NCBI GenBank assembly: GCA_040901765.1
Contig: JBBDYG010000091.1
Span: forward strand, 29,311 to 93,310
DNA: 64,000 bases
Source of the DNA: JBBDYG01 sp040901765
GTDB lineage: Bacteria; Planctomycetota; Planctomycetia; Pirellulales; Lacipirellulaceae
Direction: 5' to 3'
Positions 1 to 9,338 of the stretch are shown in pieces (the stretch's first letter is position 1; the number at the start of each line of letters is the position of its first letter). The notes beneath the pieces were generated by a model that was given only the letters and a program-made list of their open reading frames with translations, had not been told where the DNA came from and made no database searches. A program made the position numbers and the translations under genes.

Positions 1-2138
1 GAGCACGGGCACATCCGGCGAACTGGTGACGAACATCAGCTCGCCGTTGTTCAGAATCTGCTGTTTCTCGGAGAGGATAATCCCGCCAGAGTCCACCGAT
101 AAATTGAACCACTCGGCATCCTCGGGGATCAGCGTCGCATAGATGGAAAAGCCATCCATGTTCGTCACGGCGGTATCTCCGCTGCCGCCGAACATGATGT
201 CGTTCGAATAGCCGCCTTCGACGAGCGGCACAAGATAGTCCTCTTCGCCAATGCCCAGCATCGGGTTGCTCAAGGGCGTTCCCTTGGAGTTGTAAACCAG
301 CAGCATGTCGTAGCCGACGTAATCGGCGCCGAGCGATCCCGGCCCCAGGTCGAATCGCGCCAGCCCCGCGAAGGCCTCTTGTGGCGACGATTCAACCAGG
401 TTCATCAGGTCGGGCAGCAGAACTTCGTTAGCGTCCAGGTCGGTAAAGCCGAACGCTTCGGCACCCCCTTCGAGGCCGACGATGTTGGGCGTCGAGGGCG
501 AGTCCGCGATGAGCGAATTTACCGAACGGGCGCCGACGCGTGTGGGCGTATTGTTGCCGGTGAGCGAAGCTCCGCCCAGCGCACCGATCGCCGAGGAGCC
601 GACCGCCACGGTATTGCTGCCGACGAGCAGTTGACCGGCCGCGCCGTCGTCGTAGGTAGCGGCGTCGTCGCGTCCCAATCCGCCGCCGACCTGGATGCTG
701 CCCGTGCCCTGGACAATCGAGCCGACAAGTTTAATCGTGCCGCCGGAACCTCCGCCGCCTCCGCCACCGGAACCGCCGTCGCCGCCAAAGCCGCCAAGAC
801 CGCCCGTCGCGCCGAAACCGCCGAAGCCGGCCAGGAACGGATCAATGATGGGTACCGGCGGCGGAGGAAGGAACGGGACCGTGGTCACTCCGGGGATGGG
901 GATGTACGCCGCGATGTTGGCCGCTTCGTCCAGCGGCTCGTGGTTATCGGGCAGCGAACCGAAGGAACCGAACGCCCCGGCAGTTCCATTGCCGCCTTTG
1001 GCTGAGGCCTGGCCATCGAAGTTGATCTGACCTTGGACGATAAATTCCGCCGCGCCGCCACCGGCGCCGCCCGCGCGGCCATCGCCGCCCTGTCCGCCGA
1101 AGCCGCCGGCGCTGCCGGGTCCGCCCGAGCCCCCGATGCTGGCAATACTGAACCCGACAAACCCAAAGGATTTGGCCCAGTTACCTTGTCCGCTGGCCCC
1201 ACCACCGCCGCCGCCGCCACCGCCGCCGGTGCCGCCTTGTGCGCCGCCGCCGCCACCGCCGCCGTTACCCGCCACCAGGCCGAAGGAGTCTGGGTCGGCG
1301 AGAAAGCCGCCGCCATGCCCGACGTTTCCCATCGCGGCGGTCCCGGTTCGCCGCCATTGTTGCCCTCGAAGCCAAAGCCGCCGTTTTTGGTCGGCACGCC
1401 TGGAATAAAACTCGGCAGCGGACTGGGCCAGTACACGCCGGGGATGCCGCCCTGGCCAGGCACTCCGCCATGGCCGATGACTTGCTCCTCGAATCCTCCA
1501 CTGCCTCCGGCCGCGGCGGGCGCCAGATTATGGAATCCGATCCTGCCGATTTTCCCTGCCGCGCCCGCCAGGCCAAGCGTTCCCTCGTCGCCCCACTGGC
1601 CGTCATGTCCGGCGAACGCCGGTACCGGAGGCGGCACCGCGCCGGGAATAAAGAAGATCATCGCTCCTCCGCCGCGGACCCATTGCACGCCGCCGCCGGC
1701 ACCGCCCGCTCCGCCGGCTCCCCCGCTACCCCCGCTGCCAGGCGCCGCCCCGCCAATTCCCGCCGTGGTGTTGACCGCCGAGAAATCGATTGTGGCGTTC
1801 GGTGAAACGATAAAATCGTTGCCGATTTGGAACGACGCGGGCCGGCTGCCCACGCCGCTCAGTGTATCGCCACTATTCAATACCCAATCTCCGCCGATGG
1901 AAAACTGCGCGGCACCGCCCACCACGCTCGGCGAGACAAGCTGCCCGTCGAAGTTCCACAGCGCGCCGTTCCGCCTGATCGTCAAGTCGTCGGTATTGAC
2001 CACATATTCGGCAGCCCACGCCGAGCTTAAAGCCCCGACCGTTTCCAGCCACTGCAAAACGACAGCCAGATACCAGCCCCACACCCGTCTTCGACGGATC
2101 ACCAACCGAGAGGCTGTAGAAATAATGGTGCGGTGCAT
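1..2138 (-). CDS. Gly-rich exported surface protein, frameshifted and cut by the window edge
   Basis: The start is ATG at 2138. A long N-terminal segment with a hydrophobic core and an A-W-A-A cleavage-like end (about residues 20-44) suggests export. The body is Gly/Ala-rich with many GG and GGX repeats, typical of large planctomycete surface or autotransporter-like proteins. The start frame is formally open to 885, but from about 1345 downward it turns into a typical out-of-frame translation. The natural Gly-rich composition continues in the next frame without a stop to position 1. Adding one G to the GGG run at 1342-1344 (minus-strand sense) rejoins the two parts. This is either a true frameshift or an assembly error in a G run. 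The C-terminus lies off the left edge. No enzymatic domain is recognised. Confidence 0.6.
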
Positions 2139-2349
2139 GGTTGCCTCCCAGAGAACTAGATTGTCGGTGCCGAGCCTTTAGATGTTGACGGCGGATTCAT
2201 CTCCAAACGCAGGAGCGCGGTGAAAAACCTACCACGGGCCCACCGGGCGAGCGAATTTGCATTTTAACCCCGGGGCCAACCCGTCAAACACCCTCAATCT
2301 GGCCTGCACCTCGCATTCTTCGTCGCTTCTCTCGTCTCGGCCGGCCGAG

Positions 2350-2355
2350 TATAAT
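2350..2355 (+). promoter_or_regulatory. Probable -10 box of ssrA
   Basis: A perfect TATAAT lies 55 bp upstream of the mature tmRNA 5' end. No good -35 hexamer is seen. The distance implies a short 5' leader that would be trimmed, probably by RNase P at position 2410. Confidence 0.4.
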
Positions 2356-2409
2356 AATGGCCCACAGCTATTGCGTGGGTCTCCCGACCCCGCACACAGC
2401 CGTTCATTC

Positions 2410-2764
2410 GGGGGCGAACTGGGTTCGACCGGGTAGGCGAAGCGTAGGTGGCGTGTCGTGGTTGATCGGTGGCCCACGTAAAAAGCCGTTCACACCTTCA
2501 AATGCCGAAGGTTCGTTTGCTCTGGCTGCCTAATTAAGGTAGCCCGGGTTGAGGGCTGTCTCCGGAATGGCCCAAAAACCCGACTACAATTCCGGATCGC
2601 CGCGAGTCACTGATGGGCACGCTTGCGGTTAAAAAAAGTTCCCTACTAGCCAATGCCCGACCCGGTCGACAGGGGCGACATTGGTGAAATCAAACAGTCG
2701 ACTACACACGTAGAAGCATACGTAGAGATATCACGGGACGCGGGTTCGATTCCCGCCGCCTCCA
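2410..2764 (+). ncRNA. ssrA: tmRNA (ssrA)
   Basis: Transfer-messenger RNA rescues stalled ribosomes and adds a degradation tag. The 5' end GGGGGCG (2410-2416) pairs with CGCCTCC (2757-2763) to make the 7-bp acceptor stem; the discriminator A is at 2764 and CCA is not encoded. The 5' GGGTTCGACCGGG-type conserved segment and the T-arm GGGTTCGATTCCC near the 3' end are both present. The tag reading frame ends ...EGSFALAA followed by TAA at 2531-2533; the resume codon is near 2480 but cannot be fixed by eye. The 3' third overlaps the antisense integrase frame, which marks this gene as the integration target of the neighbouring element. Confidence 0.93.
2646..2764. other. Left attachment junction (att) within the tmRNA 3' end
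   Basis: The integrase frame runs through this stretch on the minus strand, so the crossover must lie in the shared 3' part of ssrA, most likely in the T-arm/acceptor region (about 2735-2764). Integration that restores the 3' end of tmRNA is well known for tyrosine recombinases. I could not find a second copy of the T-arm/acceptor sequence in the rest of the window. Confidence 0.55.
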
Positions 2765-4106
2765 CTTTTTGACAATTTGGGTCAACTTGCGACGCAGGTT
2801 GACTAACAGCGTCTAAACCCTTGCTACGGCAAGGGTTTTTTCGTTTTTGTGACCTCCCTTTCGAGTGCCGTTCGGTGACAGCTGAAGTCCCATTTTGCCC
2901 AGCCGCGCCACTTGAAGTGCAGACAATACGCAGACACTCATCGGCGGGTTTTTCCGGGGTGGTGGATTCGGCTGTGGGCAGCGAAGGAAGTCGGTTGACT
3001 GCCTTGGCCTGATCCTCAAGACCAATATGCGTGTACTTCATCGTCATCCGCACGTCGCTGTGGCGGGCAAGCTCCCTCGCCTCCACAAGCGAGACGCCGC
3101 TGCGGAGTAGCTCAGTGATATGCGTATGACGGCCTGCGGCATGGAAGTCAGCAAGTCCTTCTTCCGTTTCATACGGAATTTTTGCTTCCTCTAAGTCTCG
3201 CCGGATCATGGTGTAGGCTTTTCGTTTCCCTAGAAGCGGAAAAAGCGGTTCGTCCGTGCCAAGACCAGCAAGCCATGTCCGCACCTCCTCCACGAGGTCT
3301 GCGTGAAGCGGCAAGGTGTCTTTTTTGCGGCGTTTTGAGTGTTTCGCTGCGACGGTAAGAGTCGGTTGTCCTGCATCCAGCTTGAAGTTGGTGGGCGTAA
3401 GGCTGGCAATCTCCCCTTTTCTGAGTCCCGTCATGTAGGAAAGCAGGTAAATCCGGGCGCGAGTCAAACCGTCATATCCTTGAACGGTGTAGTTGCTCAG
3501 TCGCGCAGTCTTGATGACAAGGGCAATCTCATCTGGAGTTAGCGCCCTTCTTGCATGGCGAACATCAGTCTCCGTGCTTCGTCTGGGAATTCCGGCAAAC
3601 GGGTTCCTTTCTAAGATTCGCCGCTTGGGATGCGAGAGCCAGTTGCCAAACGCATCGACCGCCTGAAGGTAGTGGTTGTAGGTGCGATGCCCGAGGTCTC
3701 CCTCTTGGCAATGCTGCGTAAGAAACGCCTCTGCCGTGTCTGCATCAAAGTCGGCAAGGGTTTTGAATTCACTCCCTGTCAACACAAGCTTCACGCGGTT
3801 GACCGTCAAAGTAACGTGCTTAGGAGTATTGTTCTTGCGTTTGAGACTCGCCTCAAATGCCTTCACCTGCTCGTTCCAGGCATCGGACTGAGGTTTCCCC
3901 AAGAGTTCATCAAGTTCCGATTGCTCAGCAAGGCCAATCTTGATCCGCTGCACGGCAGTCTCGATCTTGGCGGCCTTGGCTTCGGTGACCCCTTTGTCGG
4001 GGCAACCTTTGGTGGTGCGACGCTTTCCTTCATGGTCGAGGAACTGGATGTAGTACGGAGCGCCTTTCTTGCTGCGGTCCCGACTGAGTTTGCGAATCGA
4101 TGCCAT
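2646..4106 (-). CDS. Tyrosine recombinase/integrase, C-terminus encoded by the tmRNA complement
   Basis: A 486-aa site-specific recombinase expected to integrate and excise the element at ssrA. There is an N-terminal SAM-like core-binding region (about 80-190). The catalytic domain shows the first Arg in TGLRKGEI (about residue 230), a later HAAGRH box (about 325), and a final His followed by the nucleophile Tyr in KYTH (about 357). Residues ~448-486 come from the complement of the tmRNA and begin with VEAAGIEP, the translation of the tmRNA acceptor/T-arm. The stop codon therefore depends on the host gene. It is followed upstream by the AlpA-like gene, as in many integrative elements. Confidence 0.9.
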   Translation of the reverse strand: MASIRKLSRDRSKKGAPYYIQFLDHEGKRRTTKGCPDKGVTEAKAAKIETAVQRIKIGLAEQSELDELLGKPQSDAWNEQVKAFEASLKRKNNTPKHVTLTVNRVKLVLTGSEFKTLADFDADTAEAFLTQHCQEGDLGHRTYNHYLQAVDAFGNWLSHPKRRILERNPFAGIPRRSTETDVRHARRALTPDEIALVIKTARLSNYTVQGYDGLTRARIYLLSYMTGLRKGEIASLTPTNFKLDAGQPTLTVAAKHSKRRKKDTLPLHADLVEEVRTWLAGLGTDEPLFPLLGKRKAYTMIRRDLEEAKIPYETEEGLADFHAAGRHTHITELLRSGVSLVEARELARHSDVRMTMKYTHIGLEDQAKAVNRLPSLPTAESTTPEKPADECLRIVCTSSGAAGQNGTSAVTERHSKGRSQKRKNPCRSKGLDAVSQPASQVDPNCQKVEAAGIEPASRDISTYASTCVVDCLISPMSPLSTGSGIG

Positions 4107-4165
4107 GCTTCGTACCTCCGACGATCATTCTTACGAGACCGACAAGCTAGGCAAGCGGCGGCGCG

Positions 4166-4399
4166 TCAGCGCGGACGCCGCGCGCTTGCCCCATGATTGG
4201 GGTTGGAGCGAGCTTCGATGCACGCCTCGATGTCGGCGAGTCGCCACCGCGCGGAGCGGCCGAATCGGGCGGGCTTGGGAAGCTCCCCTTTGGCGACCAA
4301 TCGCCAGACGCTACGAGTCGAAAGACTCAAGATCGACGCGACCTCCCGCACGTTAATCATGCGCGGGACGACGGAATCAGAGGATGATGAGGGTGACAT
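4166..4399 (-). CDS. AlpA/MerR-type helix-turn-helix protein (likely excisionase or regulator)
   Basis: A 77-aa protein with one HTH_17-like domain. The pattern is REVASILSLSTRSVWRLVAK, then LPKPARFGRSARWR and LADIEACIEA, the usual AlpA/Xis layout in which a winged HTH reads a short site. The start ATG at 4399 is chosen because it has AAGGA about 7 nt upstream and begins just before the HTH; the longer frame upstream is out-of-frame translation of the coupling-protein gene. Lying directly upstream of the integrase, it probably acts as a recombination directionality factor or controls int expression. Confidence 0.75.
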   Translation of the reverse strand: MSPSSSSDSVVPRMINVREVASILSLSTRSVWRLVAKGELPKPARFGRSARWRLADIEACIEARSNPNHGASARRPR

Positions 4400-4421
4400 A
4401 ATATTTCCTTGTCGGGGCTTC

Positions 4422-5921
4422 TTACTGAAAATGGGCGTCAAGATCGTCAAGGTTTTTTTCGGTCGTGCTGGGCGGTGCGGGACGCTTATCTGGTGCTTGC
4501 TCGGGAGTCTGGCGGGGTTCCGCCCCCTTGCGCTCCTTTCGCGGCGTGCAAAACGTCGCATCCTCGGCAGCCGACCACGGGTCCAGGAGCATCGAGCGTG
4601 AGGGCCGAGCCACAAACTCCGGAACGTCGGCCCGCGGGGTGACGAGCCAATTGCCCCAGAGGTCGGCGCTCTCAAGCTTGTCGAAATAAGAACCGTGTGA
4701 GCGGACGATGTAGTACCCGCTCAAGCCGTTCGCTTGGTTGCACGGGTCGATGTCGAGAAACTCGCTAGGCAGCACGAGTCTCCGGGTCGTACGATGACGG
4801 CTCACGGAGCGGCTCTTACCGCCGGCGCCGGTCGACTCGGAAACAGACTCTTCCTCGAACTCTTGATCGCCGAAGAGTTCCGACGCCCAATCGGCCGTCT
4901 CGACGCACTCCAAACGTCCAAACCACCGGTTGGCGATCTGCCCGAGGATCTCGTCGGTCTGCTCACGACCGTAAAGTGCGCTGTGACGCAGTCCTTGAAT
5001 CGACTGGAAGGCCAGCACGCAGCAGGCCCCTTTCGATCTCCCCTTCTTCATCAAGCTAACCAGGCCGTCGAGTTTTCCAGCCTCGCTCAGTTCGTCCCAC
5101 AGAAACCACGTCCTCCGCGTGAAAGAGTTCGATTGATTCAGGACCAGATCCGAGGCTCGTTTGAAGAGGCAACGGTTGACGGCGTCGATGGCCATCCGTC
5201 CCGTTTCATAGTTCCCCAAAACAAGGATCCAGTTCTCGCGCACCCAGTCCTCGATCGAGAACGATTCGCTGGCGGTTTCCCAGGCCGCCGCGATGTTGGA
5301 GAACGGCAAGAGCTTTGTCGCGACGGTGCTCATGATGTTGGCCGCCGTGCGGTCCTCGGAGAAGTATTCGCGCTCGATAGAGCGAGTGACGGGATGCTTC
5401 CGCAAGACACGACGAATCAGCCGGGCCGACTGCATCACGCGCATCAGAGACGCGAAGGTCCAGGGCGCGCCGGTGAGAATGAAGCTCAGCATGACGCCGT
5501 AGAGAAGATGTCGCGAAGCGTCCGCGAAGAACGGCTGCGAATCCTGGACTTCGGGGAAGAGCGTCCTGGCCGTCTCCAAAGCGATCGCCGGATTGGTAAT
5601 GTCTCGGGCGATATTCCACGCCGCGCCGCGCTCATCAAACGGATGAGACGTGACGATCTTCGCGTGCGGGGCAATGGCGTTGAGTAGCGGGAGGATGTCT
5701 TGCTTATGGTCATACACGAGTGCGCGAGTGTCGGCCTCAATGCCTACGCCGCCCAGGCAGGATTGCATCAAGAGTTGCAGGAGCGTCGACTTGCCACCGC
5801 CGGAAGCGGCTACCGCAAGAAAATGCCCGGTCGCTTCGCTTTCCTCCAGCTGGTGACGGCCCCAGGCCAACGTTTTGCCCGGGTCCGGCTGGGGCGATGC
5901 CTTTTTTTGCCAGAACTGCAT
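4422..5921 (-). CDS. Type IV coupling protein (VirD4/TraD-like ATPase)
   Basis: A 499-aa ATPase that would bring the relaxosome to a mating channel. Walker A AASGGGKST lies about residues 38-46 and Walker B WFLWDELSEAG about 270. The segment around PEVQDSQPFFADASRHLL resembles the TraD/TrwB DNA-binding ATPase family. No N-terminal membrane anchor is seen; the separately encoded membrane protein upstream (5958-6422) may replace it. It is the last gene of the relaxase operon. The C-terminal ~60 residues are Pro/Arg/Glu-rich and end near DDLDAHFQ, the kind of acidic tail that often contacts partners. Confidence 0.82.
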   Translation of the reverse strand: MQFWQKKASPQPDPGKTLAWGRHQLEESEATGHFLAVAASGGGKSTLLQLLMQSCLGGVGIEADTRALVYDHKQDILPLLNAIAPHAKIVTSHPFDERGAAWNIARDITNPAIALETARTLFPEVQDSQPFFADASRHLLYGVMLSFILTGAPWTFASLMRVMQSARLIRRVLRKHPVTRSIEREYFSEDRTAANIMSTVATKLLPFSNIAAAWETASESFSIEDWVRENWILVLGNYETGRMAIDAVNRCLFKRASDLVLNQSNSFTRRTWFLWDELSEAGKLDGLVSLMKKGRSKGACCVLAFQSIQGLRHSALYGREQTDEILGQIANRWFGRLECVETADWASELFGDQEFEEESVSESTGAGGKSRSVSRHRTTRRLVLPSEFLDIDPCNQANGLSGYYIVRSHGSYFDKLESADLWGNWLVTPRADVPEFVARPSRSMLLDPWSAAEDATFCTPRKERKGAEPRQTPEQAPDKRPAPPSTTEKNLDDLDAHFQ

Positions 5922-5957
5922 CGGAGTGTCCCCTGAGTCATGCGTTGGGGGTTGCGA

Positions 5958-6422
5958 CTACTTGATGTCGTGATACGAGCGGATGGTTCGCCCGCGCGTG
6001 TTACCTGCGGCCGTTGCCGGTCGCGACTTGTTGGGCGACCCCTTCTTCTCCCCCATGCGGCCGAGGCCGCGACCGCGCGGCTCGATCGGCTCCGATGGGG
6101 CCGGCCCATCCCAAAAGATGAGGAGCCCGCCGAAGACAAAGAACGCGACGACCGGCAAAGCCCACGGCGTGCTGGGAAGCCAACCGTTGAGGCCTACTAG
6201 GCCGAGAACGAAGCGAAGAAGCAGCGCCCCCAGGCCCGCCCACAGCAGGCAGGACGCGACGAGATTAAAAGCATCACGAGGCAGATTTTTCGCCGTCGTG
6301 TAAAGACGCAGCTGAATACGCGGCGGGGTTCGCTCCTCGTAGAACGCCCACAGCTTAAGGATGCCGATCCACACGGCGAATCCTACGGCGACAAATCCGA
6401 TGAGCGGCAGATACTGGTTCAT
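5958..6422 (-). CDS. Small membrane protein of the transfer operon
   Basis: A 154-aa protein with about three hydrophobic segments (residues ~5-25, ~55-75 and ~88-108) and a basic, Gly/Arg-rich cytoplasmic tail. The start ATG at 6422 is one base beyond the relaxase stop and has AAAGGGGG upstream inside the relaxase end, so translation is coupled. Lying between the relaxase and a coupling ATPase that lacks its own anchor, it probably tethers the coupling protein to the membrane. That role is inferred from position only; no family is recognised. Confidence 0.6.
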   Translation of the reverse strand: MNQYLPLIGFVAVGFAVWIGILKLWAFYEERTPPRIQLRLYTTAKNLPRDAFNLVASCLLWAGLGALLLRFVLGLVGLNGWLPSTPWALPVVAFFVFGGLLIFWDGPAPSEPIEPRGRGLGRMGEKKGSPNKSRPATAAGNTRGRTIRSYHDIK

Positions 6423-6423
6423 C

Positions 6424-9042
6424 TCAAAGCCCCCTTTCATGAGTAGCGCCCTCTCGGCGGCGAATCCGCTCGGCCACGTCGTGGGCCAGCTCCTTCGTGC
6501 GCGAGCGGGAAAGCGCGTTCGCAAGTTCTTCCAGGTCGTCGCCCGCGTGGGCGCGGTCCACGAAGACTTGCGTCGAACAGCGGCCCCGGGTCGCCTGGAC
6601 GTAAGCGAGTTCGCGGTCGGCCATCTTCCCGCCGGCGAGCAGATAGGCGTGCTCGACGGTTTGACCCTGCCCCTTGTGGGTCGTCTGGCCGTAGTGAAGC
6701 GTTAGGCCGTGGTCGGCGTAGTCGGCGAGCCGGACCGTCACCTCTCGGCCCGTCTCGCCGTCGAGGCGGACCGTGACGCGGTTCAGGAAACGATCGATGG
6801 CGACGACCTCGCCCCGGTAGCCGTTGCGTACGCCGTCCGTAAAGATGTTCTTGTGAAACAGCACGCGGTCGTACAGGCAGATCCGCTCCCCCTCATGAGG
6901 GATGGAGGTCGAGAAGTCGATTTCACCAGCCCGCTCGCGCTCACGCTGAGCGAGGCGGTTGGCGGCGCGGGCGTCGGCCCGCGTCCCGGTGAAGATGACG
7001 TGGTCCTGTGGCTGCGTCGGCCCGCCGGCCGCCGTCCAGGCGGCGACCAGGGAAGTAAGGGCCTCGGCCCGATCTTCGGCGACCGTAAGCCGCCCCCGCT
7101 CGGCGTAGTTGCGTAGTGCGCTCGCCGCATCGCCCGAGCGGAAGTCCTCCGCGGCCTGGCGGTCGGCCGGGTCATGTTGCCGGAGGTTGGTCGCCAGCGT
7201 GGCCGCTTTCTCCTTCCCCAAGAGATGCGTGAACGGGCCGCCCGGGGCAATCGGCTGAAGTTGCCGCGCATCGCCGACGAGAATCAGCGTGAGCCCAAGG
7301 CGATTCGCCGCTTCGGTCAGCCGTAGCATCGTGCCGGCGTCCACCATGCCGGCTTCGTCAAGGACGAGAACGTCCCCGGGCTGGATTTCCGACAGCGGAG
7401 TCGGCAGCGGTTCGGCGCTCGCCTCGTAAGGGGGCCGCCGCTCAGACTTCTCCGCTGGGTCCGTCCCACTCTCCAGTCGATGGAGGTGGCTGGCGATCGT
7501 GCGCGAGCGGATGCCCGCCTTCTTCGTGAGTTCTTCGGTCGCGGTCCCCGCCAGCGCCGCGCCATGCACGGCGTAGCCAGCCGACTCGAACGCCTCGCGA
7601 ATCGCCTTGAGCGTGGTGCTCTTGCCGGCACCGGCGACGCCAGTCAGCAGCCGCAAGGCGCTCGTGCTCTTGAGGATATCGCCGGCGGCTTCCTGCTGTT
7701 CGTCGGAGAGACGATTCGCCTCCAGGGTTGGAATGAACTCATCGTCATGGACTTTTGCGCCGCGGGCGGATCGCAGCGTCTCAAAGTTCGCCAGAAGCAG
7801 TTCTTCGCGCTGCCACATTTCGCTGGTGGCAAATTGCTGTTCTCCGGACTGGACGCCCAGACAGAGAATCTCTTGGTCCGCCGTCAGCTTTTCGCGGACC
7901 TGCTCGGCGAGCCACAACCCTGAGATTCCCAGCGCCTGCCCCGCTTCGCAGACCGCCCTCAGAATGTCCCGCTCGGTGAAGGTCGCTTGCGTGGCCTCAA
8001 TGCTGGCAATCGCTGCTTTCCAGCAAGCGGCGAAGGCCTGCTCGCGGTTGAGCGGCGTCTGGCGTCGGTTGGTGAGCGATTCCAGGGACTGCGGAGTGAG
8101 GCCAAAATCTCTCGCCACGTCCCCCCACTTGGAAAAGAGTTCTGAGCGGGCGGGCATCGACGACTTGGTTTTACGCGTGGCCAAGTTGGCCCGCTCGCGG
8201 GCGCCGGCGTCAGAGGCGGCGCCGAACCCCTCATCGACGGCCAGCAGCTCCTCGATCTCGTGGCGGCGACTCGACCACCGATCGCAAAGTTCCGCCGACA
8301 CGCCATTGACTTCAAACCACGAAGCGAGGCGCTCCGCCCCGTCGTTCGGCCGGATGAGGTCGACGCCGAGGCGATCGACGAGTTCCGCAGCGAGAATCGC
8401 CCGGAACATCGGCCCCAGCGTGCGGGCCCACTCATGTAGCTTGCGGCTGTTCACGGCGGACCAGCGGCCGTCGGCGCCCAGGGCGACGTTGGCAACGACG
8501 CAGTGCCGATGGAGTTGCGGCTGCCAATCGTCGCGCTCGGTGACGCGGCTGGTCGAGTGGTCGAACATGCCGACCACAAGTTCGGCCAGCTGCTCGGTGC
8601 GACCGGCCCGGCCACGCCGGCAAAGGGGAATGTTCGACGACAACCAGTCGAGCGTCTGTTTGACGGCGGAGTCGAACGACTCTTCGACCGCTTCGCGAAC
8701 ATAACGCGGTCCGACGGCCCATAGGACCGAAACGCTCTTGGGCGCCGAGAAGCAGAGGTCGTATCCTGGCACGCGTTCCGCCCGGTCCGATTGGCGGAGC
8801 ACATCCGCCGCCACTTTCGCCTTGGGCTTGTGGATCTTGAGGAGCGGTTGTCCGTCGGCGTCGGCGCCGGCCAGCACCCGACAGAATGCTTCCGCAGCCA
8901 ACTGGCCCGCTAGGCCCAACGCCTCGGCGCCGCGACCGAACCACCGGCCTGGGGGCTCGCCGCCGGCGGTGTAGTAGTCGGGATTGGCGATGCCGAGGAA
9001 GTATTCTTCGACGCCGCTTTTGAGGACGGTGATCGTGAGCAT
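6424..9042 (-). CDS. MobF-family relaxase with RecD-like helicase domain (TrwC/TraI-like)
   Basis: An 872-aa conjugative relaxase that nicks oriT and unwinds the transferred strand. The N-terminal TrwC domain has the catalytic Tyr pair in PDYYTAG (about residue 22), the SAPKSVSVLWA motif (about 98) and the metal-binding His cluster PQLHRH (about 172-178). The C-terminal SF1 helicase has Walker A GVAGAGKST (about 467), Walker B LDEAGMVDAG (about 560) and a RecD-type KGQGQTVEHAYL motif near 800, ending in the QATRGR segment. Length and layout match plasmid TrwC-like proteins. It lies in an operon with the RHH protein upstream and the membrane protein and T4CP downstream. Confidence 0.93.
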   Translation of the reverse strand: MLTITVLKSGVEEYFLGIANPDYYTAGGEPPGRWFGRGAEALGLAGQLAAEAFCRVLAGADADGQPLLKIHKPKAKVAADVLRQSDRAERVPGYDLCFSAPKSVSVLWAVGPRYVREAVEESFDSAVKQTLDWLSSNIPLCRRGRAGRTEQLAELVVGMFDHSTSRVTERDDWQPQLHRHCVVANVALGADGRWSAVNSRKLHEWARTLGPMFRAILAAELVDRLGVDLIRPNDGAERLASWFEVNGVSAELCDRWSSRRHEIEELLAVDEGFGAASDAGARERANLATRKTKSSMPARSELFSKWGDVARDFGLTPQSLESLTNRRQTPLNREQAFAACWKAAIASIEATQATFTERDILRAVCEAGQALGISGLWLAEQVREKLTADQEILCLGVQSGEQQFATSEMWQREELLLANFETLRSARGAKVHDDEFIPTLEANRLSDEQQEAAGDILKSTSALRLLTGVAGAGKSTTLKAIREAFESAGYAVHGAALAGTATEELTKKAGIRSRTIASHLHRLESGTDPAEKSERRPPYEASAEPLPTPLSEIQPGDVLVLDEAGMVDAGTMLRLTEAANRLGLTLILVGDARQLQPIAPGGPFTHLLGKEKAATLATNLRQHDPADRQAAEDFRSGDAASALRNYAERGRLTVAEDRAEALTSLVAAWTAAGGPTQPQDHVIFTGTRADARAANRLAQRERERAGEIDFSTSIPHEGERICLYDRVLFHKNIFTDGVRNGYRGEVVAIDRFLNRVTVRLDGETGREVTVRLADYADHGLTLHYGQTTHKGQGQTVEHAYLLAGGKMADRELAYVQATRGRCSTQVFVDRAHAGDDLEELANALSRSRTKELAHDVAERIRRREGATHERGL

Positions 9043-9050
9043 GGATGCGG

Positions 9051-9338
9051 TTAACTCAGTAAGTCGGTGCGAGTGATGTTCTTGGCGTCTTCGAGCGTTG
9101 CCTTTCCAAGGCTGGTCAGGAGCGTCACAAGCGACCGCGCCTGGTTGCGGTGAACGAGCCTCAGCCGCGCGTGGAGCTTGGCGAGTTCGTCAGTCAGTCG
9201 CGCGGGTCGCGTCGCAAAATGCTCGTCGACGATGGCGCGCACCAGGTCGCTCCGCTTGACATTCAGCCGTTGACACTCGTCGTCGATCTGCTGAAGCAAC
9301 TCGGTCCTGACGCGAAAGGCAATCGTCTGTGAGTTCAT
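9051..9338 (-). CDS. Ribbon-helix-helix relaxosome accessory protein
   Basis: A 95-aa protein. Residues 3-40 form a ribbon-helix-helix motif (TIAFRVRTELLQQID ... RSDLVRAIVDEHF), followed by a helical tail likely to mediate oligomerisation. The start ATG at 9338 begins directly at the strand; the longer frame is noise. It ends 8 bp before the relaxase. In MobF systems such proteins (TrwA type) bind oriT, stimulate nicking and repress the operon; that role is inferred from fold and position. Confidence 0.7.
   Translation of the reverse strand: MNSQTIAFRVRTELLQQIDDECQRLNVKRSDLVRAIVDEHFATRPARLTDELAKLHARLRLVHRNQARSLVTLLTSLGKATLEDAKNITRTDLLS

Noticed and set aside
1033..2181. Long plus-strand frames opposite the Gly-rich gene
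   Set aside because: Pro/Ala-rich antisense of Gly-rich repeats; no start signals.
2700..2764. Second copy of the ssrA T-arm/acceptor (attR) elsewhere in the window
   Set aside because: Scanned for GGTTCGATTCCCGCC-like sequence in the right half; none was seen. The right end is probably outside.
5206..5619. Plus- and minus-strand frames across the coupling-protein and relaxase genes
   Set aside because: Shadow frames of GC-rich coding DNA; the main frames carry the domain motifs.
4734..5687. 317-aa plus-strand frame
   Set aside because: Exact antisense of the coupling protein with no domain or ribosome-binding site.
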